DNA from: Microvirga sp052115485
GTDB taxonomy: Bacteria; Pseudomonadota; Alphaproteobacteria; Rhizobiales; Beijerinckiaceae
Direction of reading: 5' to 3'
Assembly: GCF_052115485.1 (NCBI RefSeq)
Contig: NZ_JBFRGU010000002.1
Coordinates: 248,001-312,000, forward strand
Length of the DNA: 64,000 nt
A model generated the notes under the pieces. It did not search any database. It worked only from the letters and a program-made list of their open reading frames with translations, and was not told the DNA's origin. Below, in pieces: positions 33,651-40,788 of this stretch; the stretch's first letter is position 1, and each line of letters opens with the position of its first letter. Position numbers and translations under genes: made by a program.

Positions 33651-35201
33651 TTACGATGCTTCCGCTTCCAGATAACGCGGGAAGATCGGCTCCGGTTGCG
33701 GGAGCGTCGTTCCGGGTGCCAAGCGTGACTGCATTCCAACGGAAGAAAGAGCGCGCCCATCAGGGGCAATGGACAAGAGATCGAGAAGCTTGGCGGCGGC
33801 TGTCGGGACGAACGGTTGGGTCAGGATCCCGACCGCGCGCAAGACTTCCGCCGTCACGTAGAGCACCGTTGCCATCCGCGCCGGATCATTCTTCCGCAAG
33901 ATCCAGGGTTCCTGCGAAGCGAAGTAGCGGTTCGCCTCGGCGACAACGGCCCAGATCTCGGCAAGCAGCGTATGCAGGGCGAAATCGTCCATAGCCGCCC
34001 TCGCCTTCCCGGGTAAAGCGTCGGCCAGCCAGAGAATGTCGTTGTCGGCTTGCGTGAACTCTCCCGGCTGAGGCATTGAGGAGTCACAATTTTTGGCGAT
34101 CATCGACAATGATCGTTGAGCCAGATTGCCGAGATCGTTCGCGAGATCAGCGTTGATGCGATTGACGATAGCCTCATGCGAATAGTTGCCGTCCTGTCCG
34201 AAGGGCACTTCGCGCAGGAAGAAGTAGCGCAACTGATCGACGCCGTAAGTCTCGGCCAGATCGAACGGGTCGATGACGTTGCCGACCGATTTCGACATCT
34301 TCTCCCCCCGATTGAACAGGAAGCCGTGGCCGAAGACGCGCTTCGGCAAAGGCAACTCGGCCGACATGAGGAAGGCGGGCCAATAGACCGTGTGGAAGCG
34401 GACGATGTCCTTGCCGATGATGTGCACGTCCGCCGGCCAATAGTGCCAGCGTTTGTCGGTCTCGTTCGGAAAACCGCAGCCTGTCAGGTAATTGTTGAGG
34501 GCGTCGATCCAGACATACATGACATGCTTCGGATCGCCTGGAACGGGCAAGCCCCAGTTGAACGTCGTGCGGCTGATCGAAAGATCCTGCAGGCCGGATT
34601 TCACGAAGCTGACGATTTCGTTGCGGCGCGTCTCGGGGCTGATGAAGGTCGGATTATCCTCGTAGAACTTCAGCAACCGGTCCTGATAGGCCGATAGCTT
34701 GAAGAAATAACTCTCTTCCTCGATCCACTCGACAGGCGTGCCCGTCGGAGCGCGCCAGGAGCCGTCCGGCTGCTTCGTCAGCTCGCTCTCGTCGTAATAG
34801 GCCTCGTCACGCACGGAGTACCAGCCGGAATACTTGGAGAGATAGATATCTCCCCTCTCCTGCAATCGCCGCCAGAGTTCCTGCGTGGACGGGAGATGGT
34901 CCGCGTCGGTCGTGCGGATGAACCGGTCATACGAGCAGTTCAAGCGGTCCGCCATGGCGCGGAATTTCTCTGCCATATCGTCCACGAAAGCCTTCGGCGT
35001 GGTGTTGTTGCGATCCGCCGTCTGCTGGATCTTGAGGCCGTGCTCGTCCGTGCCGGTCATGAAGAAGACGTCGTAGCCGTCGATACGCTTGAAGCGCGCG
35101 ATGGCATCCGACGCGACGATCTCATAGGCGTGCCCGATATGCGGGGCACCATTGGGGTAGGAAATGGCCGTTGTGATGTAGTATTTTTTCTTGTCGGCCA
35201 T
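33651..35201 (-). CDS. metG: Methionyl-tRNA synthetase
   Basis: Class I aminoacyl-tRNA synthetase of 516 residues. The HIGH motif is at 21-24 (PHIGHAYE) and KMSKS starts near residue 301 (GEKMSKSVGN). The short form without a C-terminal tRNA-binding domain and without a four-Cys zinc knuckle is typical of many alphaproteobacteria. Essential for charging tRNA-Met. It follows holB after a 132-base palindromic repeat, which fills the whole space between the two genes. Confidence 0.96.
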   Translation of the reverse strand: MADKKKYYITTAISYPNGAPHIGHAYEIVASDAIARFKRIDGYDVFFMTGTDEHGLKIQQTADRNNTTPKAFVDDMAEKFRAMADRLNCSYDRFIRTTDADHLPSTQELWRRLQERGDIYLSKYSGWYSVRDEAYYDESELTKQPDGSWRAPTGTPVEWIEEESYFFKLSAYQDRLLKFYEDNPTFISPETRRNEIVSFVKSGLQDLSISRTTFNWGLPVPGDPKHVMYVWIDALNNYLTGCGFPNETDKRWHYWPADVHIIGKDIVRFHTVYWPAFLMSAELPLPKRVFGHGFLFNRGEKMSKSVGNVIDPFDLAETYGVDQLRYFFLREVPFGQDGNYSHEAIVNRINADLANDLGNLAQRSLSMIAKNCDSSMPQPGEFTQADNDILWLADALPGKARAAMDDFALHTLLAEIWAVVAEANRYFASQEPWILRKNDPARMATVLYVTAEVLRAVGILTQPFVPTAAAKLLDLLSIAPDGRALSSVGMQSRLAPGTTLPQPEPIFPRYLEAEAS

Positions 35202-35217
35202 AGCGGTCCTCTTGCTT

Positions 35218-35349
35218 CTAGAGCATGATCAGAACAAGTGGAAACCGGTTGTTCGCCCGGATCATGCGGCACCAAATCTAGAGCTTGATCGTGTTTCAAG
35301 CAGCCATGATCTAGCTCTAGGAACTGCTTTGAACCCAATCATGCTCTAG
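35218..35349. repeat. MITE-like palindromic repeat between holB and metG
   Basis: 132 bases bounded by perfect 12-base inverted ends (CTAGAGCATGAT at 35218-35229, ATCATGCTCTAG at 35338-35349). Inside is an imperfect 16-base hairpin (35278-35293 with 35305-35320). The first 50 bases recur at 53841 and, inverted and shortened, at 63721. The holB stop codon TAG lies in the right end. Repeats of the GCATGATC-AAGTGG-AACCGG type are widespread in Hyphomicrobiales. Confidence 0.85.
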
Positions 35350-36407
35350 GCCGCTCTCCGAACCGCTTCAGCAAGATCGTCGAATAGCGCCAGGATGAAT
35401 GGGCGGCGGTCGAGGTTGTAGACATCGATCTCGCGCGCCGAGCGGGCGATCTTGTCACACACCTCCACCAGCGGCGCAAGGCGGGAAGCGCCGAGATGCG
35501 CCTTCTCATGGAGCTTGTCGCTGACCCAGCGATGAATGGTCTCCAGAGTCAGTTCATAGTTTTCATCGGCATCGCGACGGGCAAGTCCTTCGGCGAGTGC
35601 GATGAACTGTTTGGTATCGGTGCCGGGAAGTGTGTCGAGAAGCGACATGACACGGTCGATAGAGGCGACCTTGTCGGCATCCAGCAATTCGAGCGTCCGG
35701 CGGGCGGACCCTTCGCTCAAGGCGATGGCGCGGCTCAAGACGCCCTCCTCCGTGTCGCTCCAGGGAGAGCCGAGGGAGCCGATCACCGATTTAATGTCCG
35801 GTTCGCTCAGAGACCGCAGCAACAGGCGGCGGCAGCGGGAACGAATGGTCGGGAGCAGCCGTTGCGGCGCATGGCTCACGATCAGAAAGATCGAGCGCGG
35901 AGGCGGTTCCTCGATGACCTTCAGAAGTGCGTTCGCACTGGCGATGGTGAGATCGTCCGCACTGTCGACGATGCAGACGCGGTAACCGCCATTTGCGGCG
36001 GTGGACGAGAACATACCAAGCGCTTTGCGAACGGCGTCGACCGGTATCGTGGCGGATGCGGCTTTCTTGTCCGTGCCCGGAGCGCGGCGCAGGACCGCGA
36101 GGTTGGGGTGGGATAACGCGGCGACCTGATGAGCGGCGCGCGACGCTTGCGAAACGTCCAGGCTCGCCGGGGCCTCAGCACGAGGATCGAGATCGAGAAC
36201 CGCCCGCGCGACCCGATAGGCCAGGGTCGCCTTGCCGATGCCCTGCGGGCCGCCGATCAGCCAGGCATGGTGGAGCCGCCCGCTACGCAGCCCCTCCAGA
36301 AAGGCCGCCTCGCCTTCTCTATGCCCGAAGAACGCGAGTTGCTCACGCGGATGCCTCACCCCTTCCAGGCGATCCGTCTCGACGTTGTCCTCGGTGTCAC
36401 GAGCCAT
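35346..36407 (-). CDS. holB: DNA polymerase III subunit delta'
   Basis: Clamp-loader subunit of 353 residues, AAA+ fold. The P-loop-like GGPQGIGKATLAYR is near residue 52, and FLIVSHAPQRLLPTIRSRCRRL near 175 carries the SRC motif seen in clamp-loader subunits. The four-Cys zinc module found in many delta' proteins is absent. The start overlaps the end of tmk by 11 bases. The stop codon is supplied by the palindromic repeat that follows. Confidence 0.92.
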   Translation of the reverse strand: MARDTEDNVETDRLEGVRHPREQLAFFGHREGEAAFLEGLRSGRLHHAWLIGGPQGIGKATLAYRVARAVLDLDPRAEAPASLDVSQASRAAHQVAALSHPNLAVLRRAPGTDKKAASATIPVDAVRKALGMFSSTAANGGYRVCIVDSADDLTIASANALLKVIEEPPPRSIFLIVSHAPQRLLPTIRSRCRRLLLRSLSEPDIKSVIGSLGSPWSDTEEGVLSRAIALSEGSARRTLELLDADKVASIDRVMSLLDTLPGTDTKQFIALAEGLARRDADENYELTLETIHRWVSDKLHEKAHLGASRLAPLVEVCDKIARSAREIDVYNLDRRPFILALFDDLAEAVRRAA

Positions 36408-37074
36408 GAGCTACGGCATCCCTTGAAGCAGCCGCGAGTTGCGGAAGTCTCCCCTGTATAGCCCTCCAGATCGAAGCCTCGACCTCGTCCGGATCGTGAT
36501 CCGCATCAATGACCACGCACCGTCCAGGCTCGTTCGCCGCTATATCGAGATAGGCTTGGCGAAGCCTCTCATGGAAGGCAAGCCCTTCCCCTTCAAAGCG
36601 GTCGACCCTCTCTCCGTTGCCTTCGCGCCTCAGGTCGGCGCGCCGTAATCCGGCCTCGACCGGAAGATCGAGGATCAGCGTGAGGTTCGGCTTGTTGTTG
36701 CCGACGACGACCCTTTCTATGCCTTCTATCAAATGCTTATCGACGTTTCCTGATGCGCCTTGGTAAGCCCTCGTCGAGTCGGAAAACCGATCGCAGAGCA
36801 CATGAATGCCCTTCATGAGCGCTGGGCGGATCGTATGCTCCAGGTGATCGAAGCGGGCGGCATAGAAAAGCAGCGCCTCGGCGAATGCGCCGAAAGGCTT
36901 TGCGCCTCCGCTCAGGAGAAAAGCCCGGATTTCCTCGGCCCGCGGAGAGCCGCCCGGCTCGCGCGTCACGATGACGGATTGCCCGCGCTCTTCGAGGCGC
37001 CGACGCAGACGGTCGATCTGGGTCGATTTTCCCGCGCCCTCGCCGCCTTCAAAGGTAATGAAAAAGCCCGTCAT
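36397..37074 (-). CDS. tmk: Thymidylate kinase
   Basis: dTMP kinase of 225 residues with the P-loop FEGGEGAGKST near residue 8, the DRFSDSTRAYQGA motif near 95 and a LID-like segment. I start it at the ATG giving MTGFFITFEGG (37074), whose A is shared with the dac stop (TGATG); a longer frame extends upstream into dac and is unlikely. Essential for dTTP synthesis. Coupled to both the upstream dac and downstream holB genes. Confidence 0.95.
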   Translation of the reverse strand: MTGFFITFEGGEGAGKSTQIDRLRRRLEERGQSVIVTREPGGSPRAEEIRAFLLSGGAKPFGAFAEALLFYAARFDHLEHTIRPALMKGIHVLCDRFSDSTRAYQGASGNVDKHLIEGIERVVVGNNKPNLTLILDLPVEAGLRRADLRREGNGERVDRFEGEGLAFHERLRQAYLDIAANEPGRCVVIDADHDPDEVEASIWRAIQGRLPQLAAASRDAVAHGS

Positions 37075-38306
37075 CAGATCCGGTGAGCGATGCTCGAAAA
37101 TGCTTTCGAAAAGGTGCGGCGCGCCCAACCGGTGCTGACTTCAACCAGGCCGTCGAGCGCGCGTTGTGTGAGTGTTCCTACCCCGACATCGTCCGCTGCA
37201 TAAAGCGGAATCTCAAGCGCCAGAACGTTACCCCTATTAATCTGAAGACGGGCGACTTTGGCCCCTTTGACAATCGGCGCCGTCAGAGGACCTGTATAAA
37301 CGATATGTGCCGTAAGACGCTCGTTGTCGCCGCGCGGCATCAGAATACGGACGGGCTTCATGGCCGCCAACGGCAACGCCCCTTGCGACCCGCCAAAGAC
37401 TTGGGCCTCGCCGACAACATCGGTTGCGGAAAAGATCGCGCGGGATTCAAACGAGCGGAAGCCCCACTCCAGAAGCTTTCGGGCCTCGCTTTCGCGGTCG
37501 CGGGCACTCTTCATGCTTGCGACCACGATGATCAGGCGTTGCTCGTTTTGAACAGCCGAACCGATCAGCCCATAACCGGATTCCTCAATATAGCCGGTCT
37601 TGAGGCCATCGGCACCGATACCCATTGCAAGCAAAGGATTTCGGTTCTTCTGGCGTATCTTGTTCCAGGTGAATTCCTCTTCCCCGAACATCTTGTAGAG
37701 ATTCGGATAAGTCTCAATGACATGCAAAGCGAGTTTGGCGAGATCGCGCGCCGTAACTTTCTGCTCGGGGTCGAAATAGCCGGTTGAATTGCGGAAAGTT
37801 GAACCGGTCAGACCGATCTGTTGCGCCCGCTCGTTCATGAGCCTCGCAAAATTCTCTTCCGTGCCCGAAATCCCCTCCGCAATGGCGATGGCGGCATCAT
37901 TGCCGGATTGGACTATCAGGCCACGCAGCAGGTCTTCCAGCCGAACCGTGCTGTGCACCTTCGCGAACATGGCGGAGCCGCCAGAGGGCGCCCCACCCTT
38001 TCGCCACGCATTCTCCGAAACGGTGAACTCTTTATCGAAATTCAAACGCCCATTTTTGATTTCATTGAAGACGACTTCGGCCGTCATGGTCTTGACCATG
38101 CTGGCGGGCTCAATCGGTTCGTCTGCGTTCTTTTCGAAGAGGACGGACCGCGTATCCGCGTCAATGAGAATGGCCACGGGGGCGGACGTCTGAAAGCTCT
38201 GCGCAGCGGCCGAACGAGCGCCTGCAAGCGATGCCGCGACAGCGACACCTAAAATCAGAATACAAACTGGAGATGTTCGACCAAGACCCCACCGCGAAAA
38301 CCACAT
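37074..38306 (-). CDS. D-alanyl-D-alanine carboxypeptidase (peptidase S11)
   Basis: Penicillin-binding protein of the DacA/DacC type, 410 residues, trimming peptidoglycan stem peptides in the periplasm. A signal peptide ends near GARSAAAQ. The active-site motifs are S69-x2-K72 (ASMVKT), SGN (VQSGNDAA, near 135) and KTG (GLKTGYIEESG, near 235). The C-terminal S11 beta domain and an amphipathic end (RTFSKAFSSIAHRI) for membrane attachment are present. It is the first of a coupled run with tmk and holB. Confidence 0.93.
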   Translation of the reverse strand: MWFSRWGLGRTSPVCILILGVAVAASLAGARSAAAQSFQTSAPVAILIDADTRSVLFEKNADEPIEPASMVKTMTAEVVFNEIKNGRLNFDKEFTVSENAWRKGGAPSGGSAMFAKVHSTVRLEDLLRGLIVQSGNDAAIAIAEGISGTEENFARLMNERAQQIGLTGSTFRNSTGYFDPEQKVTARDLAKLALHVIETYPNLYKMFGEEEFTWNKIRQKNRNPLLAMGIGADGLKTGYIEESGYGLIGSAVQNEQRLIIVVASMKSARDRESEARKLLEWGFRSFESRAIFSATDVVGEAQVFGGSQGALPLAAMKPVRILMPRGDNERLTAHIVYTGPLTAPIVKGAKVARLQINRGNVLALEIPLYAADDVGVGTLTQRALDGLVEVSTGWARRTFSKAFSSIAHRI

Positions 38307-38392
38307 GACCGCATCTCCCCCAAGGGAAAGATGAATCTGTGGTCGAAGCTCGCGTAAATCAACGAGCTTGCGGCAAATCTAGCTATTTTGTC

Positions 38393-39418
38393 CTAGCGCG
38401 TGACGAACTTGGACTGATCAAGCGCACCAAAGGTTTCGCCACGGTGGAACTTCTGCGCGGTCGGCTCAGGCGCAGCATAGTACAGACCCGCGACCATCGG
38501 ACGGGACGGCGGCAGCACGTTCACGTTGGCGGAAGAAACCACCATGGGAACCGGTGTTGCGGCACCCGGAATCGTACCGAGATCGAAGGGACGCTCGGGC
38601 GGCAACGGAATCAGGCTGACAGCCGTGCTCCGAAGCACTGGCGCGGACGGCGTAGCCGGAACGTTAGGCCCTGCCTCGGCTACCTCGTCGTTGGCTTCAA
38701 AGCTCTGGACCGCAATCGTCTCGCGGACCGGGGCCGGACGCGGAGTGGCGGCAGCTAGCATGGTTGGACCACTGCTGGTCAGGCTAGCCGGCTGCCCGTC
38801 TGTTCTCAGGCTGGCCAGAAGAATTCTATCGTCGCTGCCATTGACCGAAGCCCGGCCAACGTAGTCGACGCGAACGCGCGCGGTACCCGAGCGCTTGAAG
38901 CCAAGTGCGTCGGCGGCCCGCTCGGACACGTCGACAATCCGGTTGCCGTGATACGGGCCGCGATCATTGACGCGGACAATCATCGAATGGCCGTTCGCCA
39001 TATTGGTGACGCGCGCATAGCTGGGGAGAGGCATCGTCGGGTGAGCTGCCGCGACAGAGGCGCGATCAAAAACCTCGCCATTCGCCGTCAACCGCCCGTG
39101 GAAATTCACGCCATACCACGAGGCAAGGCCTTCGCGGCTGTAGTTTTGATTTTCGCCCGGAACGTAAGTTTTTCCGGCAACGGTATAGGGCTTTCCGACC
39201 AATTGCCGCCCCCCGCCCTTCGGAACAGGCTCCCCATCGCGCACGACGCGCGGGCTGGCGGCGACGCCGTATTTCGAGTCGATGCCCCCATTCTTGGAGC
39301 AATTGGCGACGGCCAGGGCAATGAGAGTCACACCAGCCAGGCGAAACAGGGTGGAACTTGCAAAAGAGGCCGCAACCTCCTTCGAGCCTTTGGTTGAATC
39401 GGCGCGATCAAAAATCAT
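38393..39418 (-). CDS. rlpA: RlpA-family septal lytic transglycosylase-like protein
   Basis: 341-residue protein with a double-psi beta-barrel. SREGLASWYGVNFHGRLTANG and the later VNDRGPYHGNRIVDVSERAA are the RlpA signature including the catalytic-type Asp. I start at ATG 39418 (MIFDRADS), which has AGGGA seven bases upstream; another start lies 15 codons earlier. A hydrophobic segment followed by AVANC suggests a lipoprotein, with a weak lipobox. The C-terminal third is Pro/Ala-rich and has no clear SPOR domain. It precedes dac by 86 bases, which fits a cell-wall role. Confidence 0.88.
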   Translation of the reverse strand: MIFDRADSTKGSKEVAASFASSTLFRLAGVTLIALAVANCSKNGGIDSKYGVAASPRVVRDGEPVPKGGGRQLVGKPYTVAGKTYVPGENQNYSREGLASWYGVNFHGRLTANGEVFDRASVAAAHPTMPLPSYARVTNMANGHSMIVRVNDRGPYHGNRIVDVSERAADALGFKRSGTARVRVDYVGRASVNGSDDRILLASLRTDGQPASLTSSGPTMLAAATPRPAPVRETIAVQSFEANDEVAEAGPNVPATPSAPVLRSTAVSLIPLPPERPFDLGTIPGAATPVPMVVSSANVNVLPPSRPMVAGLYYAAPEPTAQKFHRGETFGALDQSKFVTR

Positions 39419-39887
39419 ACCGTCCGCATTCCCTAATCCGACCGAATGGTCCCGGCGAGCCAATGTGCTGGAAAATGGATTCCGGCACGATGCAATCTGG
39501 CGCTAAGGAAATGTTAAAGAGCCGAGCTTGTCAATGCCCAAGCTTCAAGCAGGCTATTATAAGGTGAATAAGAGGTTGTTCTTAAGCTTCCAGCGCAGCG
39601 AGCGGCAAGTCGAATCAAGCGGATTCATGACCCGCTCTCCACAAGATCCTCCGGGTAGGCCCGCGATAACGTTCAGTTGGCTCTACGTGACCATTCACAA
39701 TTGTCCCGTACTCACGCGAACCCCTTTAAGCGAAAGCCCTCTCCCGCAGTGAGGCGCCATGGACCGAGCCAGAAATCTCTTGACGTTCCGCCCGCCGCCT
39801 TTAAGGCGTAATCTGAAATCACGCGTGCTGGAGCTCTGTCTCCTGTTTTCTGCCGAGAAGCCCTTCGGGCCTTCGCCGGAACCCTAT
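39419..39887. other. Intergenic region between rlpA and tRNA-Ser
   Basis: 469 bases between the divergent rlpA start and the tRNA gene. Short open frames here (39282-39567, 39528-39752, 39759-39998) have no recognisable domain and the last runs through the tRNA. I see no repeats or strong hairpins apart from weak ones. Confidence 0.5.
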
Positions 39888-39977
39888 GGAGGGGTGGCCG
39901 AGTGGTTTAAGGCAGCGGTCTTGAAAACCGCCGTGCGGGCAACCGTACCGTGGGTTCGAATCCCACCCCCTCCGCCA
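39888..39977 (+). tRNA. tRNA-Ser (anticodon UGA)
   Basis: A 90-base cloverleaf. The acceptor stem pairs GGAGGGG with CCCCTCC, the D-arm starts GGCCGAGTGGTTTAAGGC, the anticodon loop CTTGAAAA between GCGGT and ACCGC gives UGA, there is a long variable arm, and the T-loop is GGTTCGAATC. The discriminator G and an encoded CCA follow. It reads UCA and other UCN codons. It lies about 300 bases before the CRISPR array. Confidence 0.97.
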
Positions 39978-40202
39978 ATGCTTTCGTCTAAGCTTTAGTT
40001 TTTATCGAGGCGTTCAACTTCCAGGAAGACGACCTGAGGCCAGCAAGGAGCGAATCGTCGATATCGCGACTCATGGCCGATCAGGGCGATGCTCACATTC
40101 TTACCTTACACCGACCGGCAGTATGAAAATATCGTCCGATTTTCGGGCCAGCGCCGTAAACGACAGCGGAAAAACCCTGATCAGTTCGCCCTAATTTCTA
40201 GA

Positions 40203-40267
40203 GGTCCAGCGATTTTTATCTGCAGCCGAGGCGCCGTTACCTCATATTTTTCAATGAGATAACGGCG
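40203..40267. other. Repeat-like fragment and 14-bp hairpin beside the CRISPR array
   Basis: GGTCCAGCG at 40204-40212 matches nine bases of the CRISPR repeat. Twenty bases further an imperfect hairpin (40232-40245 with 40254-40267, 13 of 14 pairs, 8-base loop) ends five bases before the first repeat. On the minus strand, the expected direction of crRNA transcription, the hairpin lies directly after the last repeat. It could be a trailer structure or a remnant of a tracrRNA anti-repeat; no T run is present, so neither is proven. Confidence 0.35.
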
Positions 40268-40272
40268 TGTCC

Positions 40273-40683
40273 AGCTTAGCAGCTGAGAGATCGTGGTCCA
40301 GCGGCAACTGACCGACACCGGCGGCAACTACACGGCTGAGCTTAGCAGCTGAGAGATCGTGGTCCAGCGGCAACGAGCAGGATGCGGCGCTGCAAGCCGT
40401 GATCAGCTTAGCAGCTGAGAGATCGTGGTCCAGCGGCAACTCGGCCTATCGCGCGCCGGTAACTTTGAGAAGCTTAGCAGCTGAAAGATCGTGGTCCAGC
40501 GGCAACCGCCCTCCGCCTCAGCCTGAGAGGCAAAGTAGCTTAGCAGCTGAGAGATCGTGGTCCAGCGGCAACCGGGGCGGCTCACATACGAGCTTAGCAG
40601 CTGAGAGATCGTGGTCCAGCGGCAACCTTGGCCAGGTTCTCAAGGTCTCGGTCGCTAGCTTAGCAGCTGAGAGATCGTGGTCC
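40273..40683 (-). CRISPR. CRISPR array, 7 repeats, type II-like, no cas genes in window
   Basis: Six complete 36-base repeats and a seventh cut to 27 bases. Repeats start at 40273, 40339, 40405, 40471, 40537, 40591 and 40657; the fourth has one changed base. Five spacers are exactly 30 bases, while the fifth (40573-40590) is only 18. All spacers differ. On the minus strand the repeat begins GTTGCCGCTGGACC and ends GCTGCTAAGCT; 36-base repeats with 30-base spacers and a GTTG start are typical of type II systems, hence the strand given. The repeat end TGCTAAGCT resembles an extended -10, as in arrays where each repeat carries its own promoter. An open frame through the array (SLAAERSWSSGN repeated) is an artefact. 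No cas9, cas1 or cas2 occurs within the window. Confidence 0.92.
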
Positions 40684-40741
40684 GCACCGATATCGCGTGA
40701 TGAGCCCGTCTTCACCCGCGTCGTCAGCGCTCCCAAAAAAT

Positions 40742-40764
40742 AAAGGGCGCCAATGGCGCCCTTT
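40742..40764. terminator. Bidirectional terminator between CRISPR and GH-RTX gene
   Basis: Perfect 10-base stem AAAGGGCGCC/GGCGCCCTTT with a 3-base loop, T runs on both strands. It follows the minus-strand glycosidase gene by 25 bases and shields the CRISPR array from read-through. Confidence 0.85.
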
Positions 40765-40788
40765 TTGTTCACGCTTCGCGAGTGCACG

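Noticed and set aside
40399..40743. Open frame with repeated SLAAERSWSSGN units
   Set aside because: It is a translation of the CRISPR repeats; 36-base repeats and 30-base spacers are both multiples of three, which keeps the frame open.
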